Source of the DNA: Cunninghamia lanceolata
Lineage: Eukaryota > Streptophyta > Pinopsida > Cupressales > Cupressaceae
Direction: 5' to 3'
DNA length: 64,000 nucleotides
NCBI GenBank assembly: GCA_027924645.1
Contig: BSBN01001687.1
Location: forward strand, 1 to 64,000
Shown: one piece after another, positions 22,884 to 35,044 of the stretch
Position numbering within the stretch: the stretch's first letter is position 1
Layout of the letters: each line of letters starts with the position of its first letter
Made by a program: the position numbers and the translations under genes
Notes under the pieces: generated by a model
Database searches by the model: none
Told to the model about the DNA's origin: nothing
What the model saw: only the letters and a program-made list of their open reading frames with translations

Positions 22884-23360
22884 TAAAAAAATTCAAAAAA
22901 AAAAATTTCACAGTGAGCTAAAGGGGCAAAATTATGTCATTTTTCATTTCTCGGGCCTCCTGTACTCAACGGCGAGGTCTATTTTAGGCCAGGAGGTCTC
23001 CTACAAAAGTTGATCACAAAACTGAACCAAAAACATTAGATTTTTGCATGTTCACATCCAGTTCACCATTTTGTAGCTAGGGAAAATCAAATTAAGCGTC
23101 AAAAACAACTAACTAAACCCTAACTAGCACCATGAAGGACAAACTAGCATGAAAATAAAAAACAAAGAAACTCAAATACAAACCGAATCCACGCTAGACT
23201 TGATTGATCTCCATGGTTCTTCTCAATCTTGCATGAGAATGCATGATGTCGAAGGGTTGTTGATTGCTCACAATTGCAGCATAATAGAGCTAAGCATTGC
23301 ACGATTGTGTGAAAATGAGAGTAAATTTGTGAGGGTTTGGAATTGAAATAAGAGTTTCAA

Positions 23361-23367
23361 TTTATAG
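23361..23367 (-). promoter_or_regulatory. TATA box of the H 5' LTR
   Basis: CTATAAA on the minus strand, preceded by a CT-rich segment and followed by TTGAAACTC. The related LTR at 60,311 has a comparable CTATAAATAC at 61,212. Confidence 0.5.
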
Positions 23368-23779
23368 AAGTAGAGGGAATCAAATGAATGGCTAGGATTG
23401 AAATCCAAACTTAGTGCTTATGACGCACCATAAAGGGGTATGACAGGTAGCCAAAAATAAGAGAATAGTGGGAATAAATGGGATTTTAGTCATGTGACAC
23501 TTGTAGGATAAGTCTAATTTAAATAAAGGTTTATTTAAATTAGTTGTTCATGTAAGTGGTTGAAGTCATTTGACACTTGTTTGCATGTCGTAAAATATGA
23601 CGGAATAGGGATTTATTTCAAATCTTTTATTTGAATTGTTTTGAGACATGTGAAGGGGAATTAATTAAAGGGGATTTGTTTAATTAATTAGAAAGGTGGT
23701 TAAGTGGGATTTAAGTGGGATTATGCTAGGACTTAGGACAAAACATGTTGCAAGGCATGGACAATTTTAGGTGTCTACA

Positions 23780-24624
23780 GATTGTTCACAAGCATCCTTG
23801 CTTCCATTCCATATACTAATTCAAAAGGATACTTTCTCATTACTTTCTTGATAGTTACTCTATCTGCCCATATTGCCAACTTGAGCTTAGAATCACATGC
23901 CCTTTTGTTTTTTCCAATTATCCTCTTGACTATCTTCATCAAGCTCTTGTTGTTGGACTCAGCTTGACCATTGCCCTGAGGGTGGTATGGTGAAGAGTAG
24001 GAAAGAGTAATACCATAGTCATTGCAGAAGTCACAAACTCTCCAGACCTTAAGCACATCGCATTGTCAGTCACTAGTTTTGCAGGCACTCCATATCTAAT
24101 TATTATGTGTTCCAGAACAAAATCTACAATGACCTTGCTTGTAGCCTTTTTAGTTGGAATTTCTTCTATCCATTTGGTAAAGTAGTTAGTAGCAACCAAT
24201 ATCCAATTGTGTCCACCACTTGACTTTTCTACAATTTCACCAATAAAATCAATTCCCCATTGCTGGAATGGAGCTTCAACTATAATGGTTCTGAGTGGCA
24301 ATGCACCTGCATACTTCATCTTACCTGAGAATCTTTGACAAGATTCACATTCCTCACCATCTTGTGTACATTAGAAAATAGTGTAAGCCACCAATAACCT
24401 AATCTTAGAATCTTGTGCGCAGTAGTTTTGGCCATGCAATGTCCTCCACATACTCCATTGTGCATCTCAGTCAAAATTTTAGTAGCCTGATCTTCATCCA
24501 CACATTTGAGCAAAACACTATCAGGATTCTTCTGATACAACTCTCTTTGCAAAATGATATATATTATTGCTTGCAATTTTAGTATCCTCTTTTGATTATC
24601 ACTCAAGTGAGCAGGACATATCAT
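23780..24624 (-). pseudogene. G1 integrase, truncated by H
   Basis: The zinc-binding part reads HNGVCGGHCMAKTTAHKI...YWWLTLF; its CxxC half is damaged (NVNLVKD). The core follows with WGIDFIGEI, TKWIEEIPTK, LVTDNAMC and, in another frame, SSPYHPQGNGQAESNNKS. It stops after FELVYGMEA, the point where integrases of this type normally continue, because element H begins at 23,779. A frameshift lies near 24,060. Confidence 0.85.
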
Positions 24625-24760
24625 ATCTTGTAGGTATTGGATAATATCTTTATACCACTATGAATCTTTCACACTACATACTTTGTCTTGTTCATCATTT
24701 TCAATCATGTTCACCTGACAAGCTTCAAAATTTTGATTCAGTCATCAATTTTTCCAAACC

Positions 24761-26009
24761 CTATCCCCTCACCAATTTGGTTATCTGAATATCAATGTTG
24801 AATTCTTGTATCTTATTAATCCATCTGCAACGTCTTCCTGTTACTTCTTGTTGTGTGGAAATATCTTTTACTATAGAGTGAGGGACATAAGCTACGATCT
24901 GTGCACCCACCAAATAGGGCCTAAAATTCTTGACAGCTCTTACCAAGACATAAGCCTGCTTCTCCATTTTATCATATTTTAATTATGCAGCTTGTAAATA
25001 TTTGCTAAAAATGCAGTTGGTTGTTCATACCTGTCATCACTCTTTTGCAATAAGACTATAGCAATTGTATGAAAAGAAGCAAAGGAAAACAATTGGAAAG
25101 GCTTGAAAAAATCAGGAGACTTCAATACAGAAGTTGTTTTGATGGCTTCCTTTATATTATGAAATGCTTGAGTTGCTTCATCTCTCCATGTTACTATTGC
25201 ACCTTTCTTCATCATTTTGGATAGGGCTTTAGTTGTTTCTACAAAGTTAGTGACAAACCTCTTTACAAAGTTGATTTGCCCAAAGAATGACTGAATATCC
25301 TTTATTATCTTGGGCATTGGAATCCTATCAATTACTGCAACTCTCTCTAGATCAGTTCTCACTCCATCTTTAAATACAATATGCCCCAATGACTTTCCCT
25401 CAGTTACTCCAAAAGCACACTTCTTGGGGTTCAGTGATTTACCATACTCCAATGCTCTAATAAAAATATTTTCTAGATGCATACAGTGATTGTCTGCTTT
25501 CATGGAATGAGCAATTAAGTCATCCTAAGATACCACCAATATAGAATCTATAAGGCCTGCAAATGCAAAATGTAGCTCCTATATTTGTTAGTCCAAATGG
25601 CATCCCTACATATACATATGTGCCCTAGGGCATTGTGAAAGCAGTCTTGTATTGTTCAAACTCTTTCACCTTTACCTGAATATATCCTAAGAATCCACCC
25701 ATCATGGATAAAATTTCACACCTTGTGACCTTTTGAAACATGGTTGTAGCATGGCTTCCATGTTAGGTAGTGGATAATTGTCTTTCAGAGATGACACATT
25801 CAAGTTCCTAAAGTCAACACACAGTCTGATGTCTCCATTCTTCTTTCAGATTGGAACTAAATTAGAAACCCAAGTGGAATGCCTAATTGGCTTGATGATC
25901 CCTCCATAACTGAGCTTGATCAGTTCTTCTTGCATTTTTGAAGCTAAGGATTAATGGGTCTATGTTTCTATCTAAATGGCTTGGCATCTGGCTTCAGTGG
26001 AATCTCATG
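24761..26009 (-). pseudogene. G1 reverse transcriptase and gypsy-type RNase H, catalytically degenerate
   Basis: RT is spread over frames: MPFGLTNIGATF near 25,600, and the box that should read YxDD reads YIGG at 25,530-25,544, so the catalytic pair is lost in this copy. The thumb region (24,979-25,503) reads LNPKKCAFGV and FFGQINFVKRFV. The following RNase H lacks its first Asp (SFASFHTIAIVLLQK where DAS is usual) and the usual TDH is VPH (YVPHSIVKDI). Loss of the gypsy RNase H residues is known in elements that carry a second RNase H, as G1 does at 26,500-26,885. Confidence 0.8.
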
Positions 26010-26900
26010 CTAAAATAGATCTTCTATATAAGCTTTCAGATCATCATAAGACCATGCAAAGACATGCTTATATTTTCTGAGTAAGGAAATCAACATTGTC
26101 TTGATATGGGTTGAGCTTCTTACCAATGTACACTTTTTAGGGGCATTGCCAGTTCCCAAATTTACCTCTTCTAGGTCATGTTTGTCTGTGGTAGTGGACT
26201 TGGCAAGAAACTGATCACTATTATCAAATACTCTTTCCAAGGTGACCAATCCTTTTGTAATCTTGTTCATTTTAAGCTGTATAATTCTGTTGACAAATAT
26301 TGTTTCCTTTCCATCAATAGTCTCCACTAAATTTTGGCAATCTATCTCTTTATTCTCATATTCATCAATATAGTGCAAAAATCTAATCAAATCTTTATCA
26401 TCATCAAACACTTGCCATCTAGAAATATTGTCAGGAATAGCAGGTCTTACCTTACTTTCCAAATGGACAATGTCGACTAAAGTAACATCATCCGGTCTGA
26501 TTGCAACATTTTCCAAGAAATCTGCCATGAGATTCCTAGACCTTTCAACCCAATTAATGGAAAATGCATCAAATAATTGAATGGCATCCCATACCACATG
26601 TTTATATTGCTTTAACCTCTTATTCTTTGATGCATATTTGCCTCTAACCTAAGAAACAATGAGCTTTGAATCGAATGACACTCCGATTACTTTGATTCCA
26701 TATTTCATAGCTATATTCAACCCAAGCAAGAGTGCCTCATATTTTGCAATGTTATTAGTGCACTCAAACTTCAAGAGAAATGAAAACTTAAAAGTTTTAC
26801 CACTAGGGGCCACAAACACTACACCATCTCCTAAACCTTCTTTTAAAAAATCCCATCAAAATACATGGACCATATTTCATTCTCACCTTGTGACTTTTCT
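26010..26900 (-). pseudogene. G1 additional RNase H (aRNH-type) between protease and RT
   Basis: From 26,885 the minus strand reads YFDG, then a Gly-rich loop, a FSFLLKFECTNNIAKYEALLLGL block, FDSKLIV and finally ADFLENVA near 26,507. The spacing of D, E, D and D matches RNase HI of the archaeal/plant type. It is followed by a region with RPAIPDNISRWQVFDDD that leads into RT. There is one stop after YFDGIF and one in the middle. The domain lies before RT, unlike the Tat order in which the extra RNase H lies between RNH and integrase. Confidence 0.75.
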
Positions 26901-26989
26901 ATTTCATAGTCAATGAGCCTTTTAACATCAATGTTAGGATTAGATGACACTACCTAAAAATTGTCACAATCAACATCAACAAAGCATAC

Positions 26990-27445
26990 CTAACTAGTAG
27001 TTTCATCTTCTTCAACCAGGTGTGGTGCCCTTTTTTCCCTTTCTAATTTGACATCTTTACCATTCATGGGAATCATGTCATAAGAAAAACCTAACTGCAT
27101 ACTTCCTCCAATAAGAACTACCCATCTTCTAGACAATAACATCCCATACTGAGGCTTGATGTCTACCACAGTAACATTTATTGTATACTTCTTCTCAAGG
27201 TAAGCTGTAAGCATGAAATCAACATTCTTTGTAACCCCAATAATAGGTACCTCCCTTGCATCCATGGCAAAACACTTACCACATGCCTTATCTATTTGCA
27301 ATCCTATATCTTCCATAATGGCCAAAGTCATCATATTAGTAGATGCACCTGAATCAAGCATACAACTTTTTACTTTTCTGTCATTAATAATTAAAGAAAC
27401 ATAAAAGGGTTCTATCTGAGGACACTTAGTGAGAGTAGTTCCCAA
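26990..27445 (-). pseudogene. G1 aspartic protease
   Basis: 151 codons with the retropepsin active-site block SCMLDSGASTNMM near the N-terminus, a second-strand block VPIIGVTKNVDFML, and the flap/C-terminal block PQYGMLLSRRWVVLIGG. It matches the clan AA protease of plant gypsy elements, which releases the pol enzymes. The ORF itself is undisturbed over this length. It lies downstream of gag after a Lys/Asn-rich linker (27,497-27,823). Confidence 0.85.
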
Positions 27446-28177
27446 ATATACTTCTAGAATTTCCTCTTCTCCAACACAATTTATTTGGTCTCCTTCCTAT
27501 TTCTTGTTATCCCTATCTATCTGGTTAGTAATACTAGATATTAAAGCCAATACTTTATTCCTATTTTCTTCAATCTTCATCATTTCAAATGGAACTAAAA
27601 CTTTCATTTGTGACAATGCTTTAATCATATCAAATGGAATAAAATTTTGTATTTGAGTTGTATTTTGACTCATACCTAGTGTACCATGACTTTTACCTTT
27701 GTCATCAGTTTGAGTAGTCTTAGTATTTCTTGAATTCCATGTACTGCCACCTAATTTATCTTTGGACTCTTTCTTGCCATCAATACTTGGCTTCTTCTGA
27801 GTTTCTGGAGCTAGACCTTTCACATTATTCTAAAGTTGCTTCACAAACACACTTCCTAGTCTTCCAAAATCATTGGTTTGATCTTTGCTCCTGAGGTTAT
27901 AATTACTCTTTACTTGAGCCACTACAACAGTTGTGAGAGCTCTAATTTCCTCATTAGAAGGTCTCCTTAGTCCAATGCTAGGGACACATGAATCAAGCCC
28001 ATAAACACCTTGCTCTTTGGTTTCATCATCTGTGAAGAGATTTTGATAGACCTATTCTTTCTGATATCTTCTTTCAGTCACATCTAACTCATCATCATGC
28101 TCATCAGAAGAAGAATAATCTCTAGTCGTGAACAACATGTTAATATCATTATCATCACTATAATGAGGCTCATTGCA

Positions 28178-29939
28178 TTAATCACAGACATCACCATCAA
28201 TTTGGAAAGATTGAACAACCATGCACTGCAATGGTGAATGGGTTAATTGGCACACCACACACCAAGGAGTATCCTTAACCATGTTTATGTTTTTCTTTAG
28301 TGGATCAGGAGTGTCCTTATTATGTTGAACCCTTTGGTTGTTGTTACTACTATTCAGAATAGGCTTCCCATTGTGCCAATTTGTATTGTAGGGCATGTCA
28401 TGCAACTAGGGTCTTTTCTCTGGCCTCTGATAATTTTGTTTATTAGCTCCTAATCCTTTCTCTGCCCTAGCTACCTTGTAGCTAAGATCTTTCAATGCAT
28501 TCATTACTTTATCCAACTTGTCTTCAGATGTGGAGGTTGTATTCTGTTGGGCTTTGTTGTTTGGGTTCTGCAAGAGTTCAACTTCATCTCTTCTACCCCA
28601 ATTTCCAGACACTTTCTTATTATTTTCAATATTAGTTGCAATTCTAAAAGCATCTTTCAAACTAGTTGGGCTCTTATCCCTCAATTCATATCTCATTTTT
28701 ACATCAAAAGCATTTGTATACAAAACCATACACATGGGTTCATTTAGTCTCATATGTGGTGGAACTTTATTTAGAATCTTGGTGAACCTAGCATTAAAAT
28801 TAGTCATTGATTCATTTGATCCTTTGGTTATGCTAGTAAATTCATTTATAATAAACCTTAGATCAGTCTTATCTCCATACTGCTCTTTAAAAATCCTTTT
28901 GAATTTATCCCACGATGCAATACTTTGATCAAGGAGATTCATATACCATTCTCTAGATTCATCTGCCAAAGATTGCATGAACAATTTCATAACAACATCC
29001 TCATGTTCTACCTCAAAGTCATCCATTAAATTCATGAATGTTTTCAAATGGTCTTCACCAGAGACTACATTGTTACCTAAGAATTTTGTTAATGCCTTCC
29101 CAGTATCATTGTCAATTGGATTAGGGTAACCAGGAATACCAGTAAGATCTAATTGTCTATATCTATCCAACTACATAGGTCTTCTACCCAAATTCTGATT
29201 TATATTATCCTGAACATTAGCATTATGATTCCTAGGAGGGTTTTGATTTGCCTTGGTTTGGTTCACTTAAAGGCAAATTTTGATTTGCATTTGGCTGTTG
29301 ATTGGCATGCACATTTTGATTTTGATTTTGATTAGCATTGTGATTAACTCCTCCCTATTGATTACCCACTACATTCTGATTATTAGGATTGGGTACATTT
29401 TGGTTGGTCTGGTTATTTTGATTTAGTGCATTTGGAACAATAGTGGATGCATTTTGATAAGCAGTTCTTAATGCTTCAACCCTTTCTCTCATTTCATCTC
29501 TAATTTTGATTACTTCTAGGTACTCAATTTCAGCTCTAAGGTTTTTGACTTCATCAATCAGTTTGTCTTCAATAGGCCTTGATGAAGAAGGTATAGTCGT
29601 GTTCTAATTACTTACACTCTTTGGAGATTATATATCCGTGAGGTTATCCAATGGATTGCCACTTGAACTTATGTGAATCATATCAAATCTAACTCTTTGT
29701 CTATCAGCTTCCTGCTTTCGATAGACTTCATGGACATTGGCCTCTGCAGTTGAGAAATGTTGTTCAAGAAACCTAGTCTCATTACTAGCATCTTGATTGT
29801 TAACATTATTTTTAGGTGCAGGAGGATCATTTTGGTCAGTTTGATGATTTGGAGATTTGTTTTGGCCCCTTATTGTCCACATTTTTCCTGCTGGTAGCTC
29901 TAGAACTAAGGGATTATTTTGGGACCTCCTATTGTGCAT
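28178..29939 (-). pseudogene. G1 gag
   Basis: Starts at ATG 29,939, about 110 bases after the primer site. The first block (29,939-29,628) is charged, a Gln/Asn-rich linker follows with several stops, and the capsid core (29,170-28,406) reads LFMQSLADESREWYMNL, WDKFKRIFKEQYGD and FTKILNKVP. After one stop the frame continues to a zinc-knuckle-like WCVVCQLTHSPLQCMV near 28,225. This last motif has C-x2-C-x3-H-x4-C spacing, slightly shorter than the classical knuckle. The capsid core is intact in one frame. Confidence 0.85.
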
Positions 29940-30046
29940 AAAAATAGTAGTTAGCTGGTTTAGGAGATAATTTCAAAGTTGCCACCCACCAAAATGGGGT
30001 TCAATCTGACACAATGGGACAAGGTCTGGAATCTTTTCTCACAACT

Positions 30047-30064
30047 CCCTAGTAGAGTCACCAA
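30047..30064 (-). other. Primer-binding site of G1
   Basis: TTGGTGACTCTACTAGGG on the minus strand follows the LTR end (GAACACCAACA) after two to three bases and starts TGG. Closely similar TTGGCGACTC... sites are known after LTRs of plant Ty3/gypsy elements. It fixes the LTR end and the orientation. Confidence 0.7.
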
Positions 30065-30066
30065 TC

Positions 30067-31334
30067 TGTTGGTGTTCCCAACTAATTATCTGATTATCCC
30101 TATAACGTAGCTATCCTCAATGCTCAGGACACTCAGGTCAATGGCCAACAAACATGAGACAATTGTTTGTTCTCCTCTACACTTCAAGCTCTACTAAACC
30201 TAGGGTGGTATTCCCTTATGACAATATCTTGGAATATATCTCTTAGGTATAATGAGATATTGATTAAGTAGATTGTTCTCTCTTATATTAAGGGATGAAT
30301 AGATCCTACTTCATATTAGCTAAGTCCTCAATATTTATCCTATTCAACACTCTAAGAACATGGAACAACTTGAACATATTTATGAAACAAAACAAAAGTC
30401 TAATCTTCTTGATTGTTATGATTTTGAGAACATGGAACAACTGAACATATTTATGAAACAAAACAAAAGTCTAATCTTCTTGATTGTTATGATTTTAAGT
30501 GCTTGGAATTGAAAGATATCCTCAGATCGGTGCCTATTCAGGGTAACATAGTCAAAACCCTACATGCAAGTGTTTCCTTCATGGAAACATAATTACATAC
30601 TTAGAGGGATACACATATTACTACTACCTTGCATTAATAAACCCAAGAAAGAGTATCATTTGTGATTCTTCTTCATTGATCCCTTGATACAACACACTTT
30701 CCCTTATATCTGATCTAAAGAAATTTAATCCATTCCTTAAATAGAAATAAACCAAACATACAATATAGCAAATGTATACCAATGAATTCAGAAACCCTTA
30801 GCAACTTTATTCAAAAGAAAAGCGTTTGCACCCAAGGAGACAATCATAAACAACACATACACATAGTATTTCTCATATAACTTGATCTGAATAGAAAATT
30901 GCCATGTAAAAACAAGTAATCTCATTTGAAAGATTTGTAACCTGCAACCCAGAAGTACTCCTTTCTTATTAGAATCAATCAAAATCACACGACTATTACA
31001 ATATGCTTTAGAGAGTTTAGTTTCTACTGATGATACTTGCAACTCTCTTCTAAATACTACGAAAATTTCTCCTTCTATTGGAAGGATACAAAAGTATGTC
31101 AGCTAAGCTCTGAGAAATAACTATATTTAGAAAATTTGACTACAACATCAAGAGATAGTCTTGGAGCTCGTGCTCATTAAAACAATTGATATTACATTTC
31201 AATCATAGTCACATGTGTGTTGACACAATATTCCAATAATGGTGCTTGATTGATTTGAATTGGCCAGGAGAAGTAGCATCACTGAGAAATTGCCAAAGCA
31301 AGGTCATCCTTGAAAACTGATGACCAATTAAAAG
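30067..31334 (-). repeat. 5' LTR of G1 (right border approximate)
   Basis: On the minus strand it ends GGGAACACCAACA at 30,067. A TATA-like CTATTTAAGG lies near 30,735-30,745. No partner LTR is in the window, so the right border cannot be fixed; the coding sequence of K ends at 31,335, which bounds it. No ORF with a domain is present in this stretch. Confidence 0.5.
30356..30498. repeat. 72-base tandem duplication in the G1 LTR
   Basis: The unit starting GAACATGGAACAACTTGAAC at 30,356 is repeated at 30,428 with one missing T and at most one or two other differences. It looks recent relative to the LTR. Confidence 0.8.
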
Positions 31335-33287
31335 TTAACTCAAGTATGATTCAGCTTCATAGCTCTCCTCCCAAGCTATATACTCCTCATCCTCTAGCCA
31401 TTGGAATGTTAAAACCTTGACCACCTTCTAATTATGAGCAGCATATTGGGCATCCAAAATAGCTTTTGATTCCCTGTCAATATGATCGCACAACTTTTCC
31501 AATGATATGAGCTCATCTAAAACAAAATTCAAAATTCTTGTTTACAACTCACCATCAATGCACACCAAAGTAACAACCTTGGATCCTACAGTACCAAATT
31601 TAGGTTTCCATTGGTCTAATGCTTTGGGTTGACCCTGTTCATCCTTGAAGTGGGGCAACACCTTCATTTTCATTTGATCAATAGATGCCACTTTCTGCTT
31701 TAATTATTTATCCAATTTTATGTCTTGTCCTCAAGACATGTTCTGTTCAATTTGAAGGTAGGATACTTTTATAGATCACTTTGAGCTGTGCCAGAGTTGT
31801 GTCCCATTGATTTTTGGCTGATGTCAAAATTTAGATTTGGCTCTCTAATTGAATGTAAGTATCTTTTGGGCAGTTTTCTTAGCCTCTATAAAAACACTAG
31901 TCAGGGATGCTAGTCTCAGGCTTACCACTTCCCTTAACTATTTGATTTGTGCTTTGATTTGTTCCCTTTGATCCTAGAATTGTTGTAGCTGAGTGTGTAG
32001 TGTTTCTACTTGCGCCCTTATTGCACCATTAGTATCATGTATAGGATCATAAGTACTAGCTACTTGTGTGATTTGTGTCTGCAGTGCATCTATTTGATCC
32101 TTAATATTTTTAGTGGTAGTAGGCCACTGTAAACAAAATTGATATAATACATTTTCCTCTTCCATGCCTTACTGGATATTTCTTATTTGGGTTTCTAGTT
32201 TATTGTGTGCCTTGGCACATTTATTCGATGCATCTTCTAGTCTTTTCTTATTTATTTTCTTGGTAATTATTTCTTTTGCCTTATTCTCCAAATATGTAGA
32301 CAGTGCTTTGAAGCTTTGCACCAATTGTTTTAATTTTTGTGTAGGCAGTAGGATTATATGCCTTTGATCTTCTGGCATTTCATCCTGAATTATATTCACT
32401 CCTTCTAGTAGTATCTCACCACCCTCTATATGTTGTTGCAAAATTTATTCCCTTGCTATGGAGTGGAAGATATCACCAAGCTGTAGCTTTTGGATAGGTG
32501 ATATGCCTGATAAGTTCACTTGTTTTCCTATTACTAGAAATTGTAGCCTCTGGGGTGTTACCATAGGTTGAATTTGTTTTTGTTGTGCCAGAAAATCCTT
32601 AAGGGATTGAATAGGGGAAGTAGAAGAGGATGCATCTTAATTATCTTGTTGATTATCCCTTGTATCTAATGCCTCCTCTTCAATTTGTTGGTCATCTTTC
32701 TTTGTGTTTGTGTTGTGTGGAGGATAAAGCCTTTGTTCATCTTGCAAAGGAGATGTTTCCTATTGTGTTGCATTTTTATTTGCCTCCTTCATAGTATCAT
32801 AAATTTTCTTTGTGATTTGCTTTGTTTCTTGTTGGATCTTCTCTCTATCAGCCTATTCCATATTCATGAGGGTATCAACACTTTGCTTTGTTCTGAGCTC
32901 CTTAGCCTGTAATTGGACTAATTTGTCTTTCTCTTCTATAGAAATGGAAGTGCCTACCCATCAATAGTCTATTGTCTCAAATCCTCTTCTGACTTCAAAT
33001 CTTTTTCCCTTCTTTGTCTTAGGGCTTCTGCTAGATCCTCTGGTAGCTTTTCTAAAATCCCATCCCTTGTTTTATTTGTTTTCATCATGTATCTTATTAT
33101 GGCCCTTTCTATTATTTTCTTGTTGTTAGCAGAGACTTCACTGTATAATTTTGTTGTTTCTTGTAGTAAACCATGGCATTCTATCCCATTTAAGATTACA
33201 TTCATGCTCAATAGTTTTTAGGGTATCTCTTGTGCTATTTTTTTGTTTCTTTTCTTGTGTTTGGGAGACTTCTTCTTCCCCTTCTTC
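31335..33287 (-). pseudogene. K extra ORF, C-terminal part with coiled coil
   Basis: Continuation of the ORF at 46,155-47,691 after removal of copia element P1 and one TCTTC target copy. It starts with an acidic Glu-rich stretch, then a helical block (RAIIRYMMKTNKTRDGILEKLPEDLAEALRQ), a long Lys/Glu/Gln heptad-like region (32,441-31,974: LKQLVQSFKALSTYLENKAKEI and IDALQTQITQVAS) and ends in VLTFQWLEDEEYIAWEESYE with TAA at 31,335. Several stops and frameshifts are present. No catalytic domain, signal peptide or membrane segment is seen. It is not RT, integrase or gag. Function unknown. Confidence 0.55.
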
Positions 33288-34719
33288 TATTGAAATGCAT
33301 AAGACAACTAAGAGGGGGTGTGAATCAGTTGTCTCTAAAAATTTAACAACTTATGAGCATCCACACATCAATTACTGTTATTAAGATTTAACCATGAAAA
33401 CATGAAACCAAAAGCTCAACACAATAACACATTCAACACATGAGACACCAGATTTTTTACATGGAAAACCCTATAATAAAAAAACCATGGTGGGTGTTAG
33501 CCCACAAATAAATAAGTTAAAGAAATACTAAAAAATGGAGGCTCACTGCCTTACGGCTCACTACCCAGATTGCTCACTACAAATGTTAGGGCTCACAACC
33601 AAGATTAGCTCACTACTAAGGGGTGGCTCATTGCTAAGGATTAGTGAACTGATTTGATAGTATCTACTTCATGCCTGGGTTCAATTCCATTGAAGCATAG
33701 TTTGACTCCTTTGCTCTACTCTTTCTACACCTTTGCACTTATCTTTTCATTTCGCACACCTACATATTTTTTGCACCTACATTACATGCTTTTATACAAT
33801 TCATCAACCTTGCAATGTACATCAAGGTTGACATTACATTCATCAACCATTGGAGCAATCTCCAAGGTCAGCATTACAAACATACATAGAAATAGGTCTA
33901 GACCTAAACAAGAATAGCTAAGAGAAAGATGTATGTGGATCACATTACACCTTAGATGGGACTCAAATGCAATCTTCCAGAATCCACGCCACAACATGCT
34001 TCCACAATCTTCAATGTATCTCTGCAAGTGATGAAAACAATTAGGTCGGCCAAGACTAGTGTTAACACTAAGTCTTCTAAGAACAGTCTTCATCTACAAT
34101 CCAAATTTCTTTTTACAGACCAATCGACAGGTAGGAACATGATTAGGAGACATCCACAAGCACATTGTAATCACCAAGAACATCCGCACAACCTCTAATC
34201 ACTTTGTTAAGAAGATTCTTCAAATCAGAGCACTTAAGCAACACTGTCGGCCACTGTCATAAAAAAAAGATCACTTGCAGACCACCAAATCATGAACCAT
34301 TGGAGTTGAAGGTACTTATAATCAATAAAAACTTAATTCCAAAACTACAGACTAAGAAACTTCAATGCGGAGGAATGTGGAGCAAAATACTTTCTCCTTG
34401 TCACCACTAAATACATAGAAAAAATAGTTTTCACTCTAGTGAACATAACTCACTCAAATCTTCATACCAAAGGCTCAAACTTGGAACATAGCATCTTCAG
34501 ACATGTCTCTAAATAACTTCCAATCCACAGACAAGGATATTCATTCTACAAGAAATGCAAAGCAATCTACTAGATTGTTCTACTATATTAGGAGTACTTA
34601 TTATCTTCAACACTTAACTCATTACAATCAAGCATCAAAACAGGAACACAGTTGACACCAATGACAACACAAATATGTTGACATCAATGAAAACACCAGT
34701 TAGGCACATACTTGCAACA
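33288..34719 (-). repeat. 3' LTR of P1
   Basis: About 1,432 bp. On the minus strand it starts TGTTGCAAGTATGTGCC and ends GCATTTCAATA. It contains GCTCACTGCC/GCTCACTACC repeats near its 3' end (33,540-33,640), shared with the other LTR and with 1-369. Confidence 0.9.
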
Positions 34720-34734
34720 ATCTCCCCTTTTTTC
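34720..34734 (-). other. Polypurine tract of P1
   Basis: GAAAAAAGGGGAGAT on the minus strand lies directly before the 3' LTR start, the position and composition of a plus-strand primer for copia elements. The interval 34,735-35,044 between it and the RNase H stop holds no gene. Confidence 0.85.
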
Positions 34735-35044
34735 ATTGATGGTAATATATGATGTGAAAAATTGTAATGACCATCAAGACAAGATTATCCCCCTTTCTCT
34801 TTACACATCTATACTCTTTCTCCCCCTGAGTGTTTCACATGATTTCTCTCCCCCTTTGACATCAATTGCAAAGGGCACATACTTGCACTCTCCTGCTCTA
34901 ATCAAACTAAAACTTACTGCTTATTTTTAGGAACTCATGTTAATAACATCTAGCTACTCCCCCTGAGAGGTAGCTCTTAAAACATCAATCCAGATCAATG
35001 AATGAAGCTCTAGGTGCCACTGGATTGATGCATTCTTATTAATC

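Larger units (their letters stand above)
370..23779 (-). mobile_element. Element H, minus-strand LTR-type element interrupted by Z and N
   Basis: H reads right to left. Its 5' end at 23,779 begins TGTAGACACCTAAAATTG on the minus strand, an LTR start shared with the sequences at 48,889 and 60,311. This start abuts the integrase of G1, which breaks off at 23,780, so H inserted into G1; the adjacent GATTG is the likely right target copy. H contains an LTR and leader (20,434-23,779) and one long ORF (20,433-20,184, then 5,965-4,442, then 1,978-1,595). The frame is continuous across N and Z once those are removed. No RT or integrase was found. The left end of H is not identified; 370-1,594 is assigned to it only by position. 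The 3' LTR, and the second target copy, would lie further left, outside the window. Confidence 0.65.
20434..23779 (-). repeat. 5' LTR and leader of H, no gene
   Basis: The minus-strand start at 23,779 is TGTAGACACC. A TATA box CTATAAA lies at 23,361-23,367 (minus), so about 410 bases are U3. The U3 part contains AATTAATTAAA words, as in the other TGTAGACACC sequences. The LTR 3' end and primer site were not placed with confidence. Near 22,745-22,785 the minus strand reads TTTTCTCTTGCAGG, which resembles an intron acceptor. Short ORFs at 22,738-23,013 and 23,149-23,346 on the plus strand show no domain and were not accepted. Confidence 0.5.
23780..31334 (-). mobile_element. Element G1, Ty3/gypsy, minus strand, 3' part displaced by H
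   Basis: Reading right to left: 5' LTR (ends at 30,067), primer site, gag, protease, an extra RNase H, RT, a second RNase H, and integrase broken off at 23,780 by H. The rest of the integrase and the 3' LTR must lie left of the window. The right end of the LTR is uncertain, between about 30,900 and 31,334. The copy is heavily decayed, with many stops, several frameshifts and a lost RT active site. Confidence 0.85.

Noticed and set aside
22738..23346. Plus-strand ORFs in the H leader
   Set aside because: Opposite to the H promoter and leader, short and without domain; composition is explained by the LTR and leader text.
20434..23779. A host gene with intron (TTTTCTCTTGCAGG near 22,770 on the minus strand)
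   Set aside because: No exon with coding character was found on either side; the signal lies in the leader of H and may be chance.
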